64,000 bases of DNA from Bacillota bacterium (GTDB lineage: Bacteria; Bacillota; Clostridia; Peptostreptococcales; Anaerovoracaceae): assembly GCA_017438285.1 (NCBI GenBank), contig JAFRVY010000014.1, positions 24,026-88,025 on the forward strand, given 5' to 3'. Numbering within the stretch: the first letter of the stretch is position 1; every line of letters starts with the position of its first letter. Of the stretch, positions 63,907-64,000 are shown piece after piece. A program made the position numbers and the translations under genes. The notes below the pieces were generated by a model, which did no database searches, was not told the origin of the DNA, and saw nothing but the letters and a program-made list of their open reading frames with translations.

Positions 63907-64000
63907 CATGCTCGTTTTCTGGAACGATGGATTTCCAACGCTTCCGCCAACAACTCCCAAATGACATCAGGACAAGACGATGCAGAGGTGACGTGCTCCG
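63906..64000 (-). CDS. C-terminal end of an unidentified protein, cut by window edge
   Basis: At least 31 codons are open on the minus strand from the right edge to TGA at 63908-63906: VIWELLAEALEIHRSRKRA is the end. This amphipathic, basic C-terminus next to a long inverted repeat hints at a transposase or recombinase, but there is too little to assign a family. Confidence 0.4.
   Translation of the reverse strand, partial: EHVTSASSCPDVIWELLAEALEIHRSRKRA

Overview
The window reads as chromosome of a low-to-mid G+C Gram-positive anaerobe of the class Clostridia. Supporting signs are scpA/scpB, PadR, a TagO/WecA-type initiator, consensus sigma-A promoters, strong AGGAGG ribosome sites and no outer-membrane genes. 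Anaerobic fermentation is indicated by a four-domain flavodiiron protein, a sodium-pump type biotin decarboxylase module, a SucD-like acyl-CoA reductase and a butyrate/4-hydroxybutyrate-type CoA-transferase. A Family XIII/Anaerovoracaceae-like host is my guess, not something I can prove.

Layout. 1-4.9 kb: a cut DUF1002 gene, a small membrane protein, a clostripain-family (C11) protease, a YwaF-type membrane protein and a lysozyme-like protein. 4.9-10.9 kb: an orphan PTS EIIC with its own promoter and inverted repeat, a split ThrE exporter behind an ABC exporter, a two-repeat small protein and lipoate ligase. 10.9-18.1 kb: AEC carrier, an FHA-FtsW/RodA fusion followed by its PBP, a DUF3048 lipoprotein, TSCPD protein and endonuclease IV. 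18.2-18.6 kb: a gene-free convergent gap with a phased array of 12 TTAACC/GGTTAA half-sites. 18.8-27.5 kb: NhaC antiporter, flavodiiron protein, scpB/scpA, an acyltransferase, an alanine-dehydrogenase-like enzyme and a putrescine-type aminotransferase. 27.7-37.1 kb: CopA and a complete F-type ATP synthase operon (I-B-E-F-H-A-G-D-C). 37.1-41.8 kb: MATE, TagO/WecA, dCMP deaminase, TruA and a prepilin peptidase. 41.8-50.7 kb: SucD-like reductase and the CoA-transferase on the plus strand, with a six-gene PadR-HAAS-toastrack-CPBP-S41-CPBP operon between them on the minus strand. 50.7-54 kb: an AT-rich accessory patch with a toxin-like lysine-rich protein, a polytopic membrane partner, a lipoprotein and two small proteins whose N-termini match AtpF. 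54-60.3 kb: Dus, CoaX, a biotin-dependent decarboxylase module and divergent birA-bioY. 60.3-64 kb: an accessory region with a 245-bp direct duplication, small membrane proteins and a dead subtilase.

How the genes fit. The biotin carrier, carboxyltransferase, BirA ligase and BioY transporter form one biotin economy. The SucD-like enzyme and CoA-transferase fit a 4-hydroxybutyrate/butyrate route. The FHA-FtsW protein and PBP form a glycan polymerase/transpeptidase pair. The strongest unexplained signal is the half-site array at 18265-18597. The toxin/immunity-like patch at 51-54 kb and the PadR protease operon come next.
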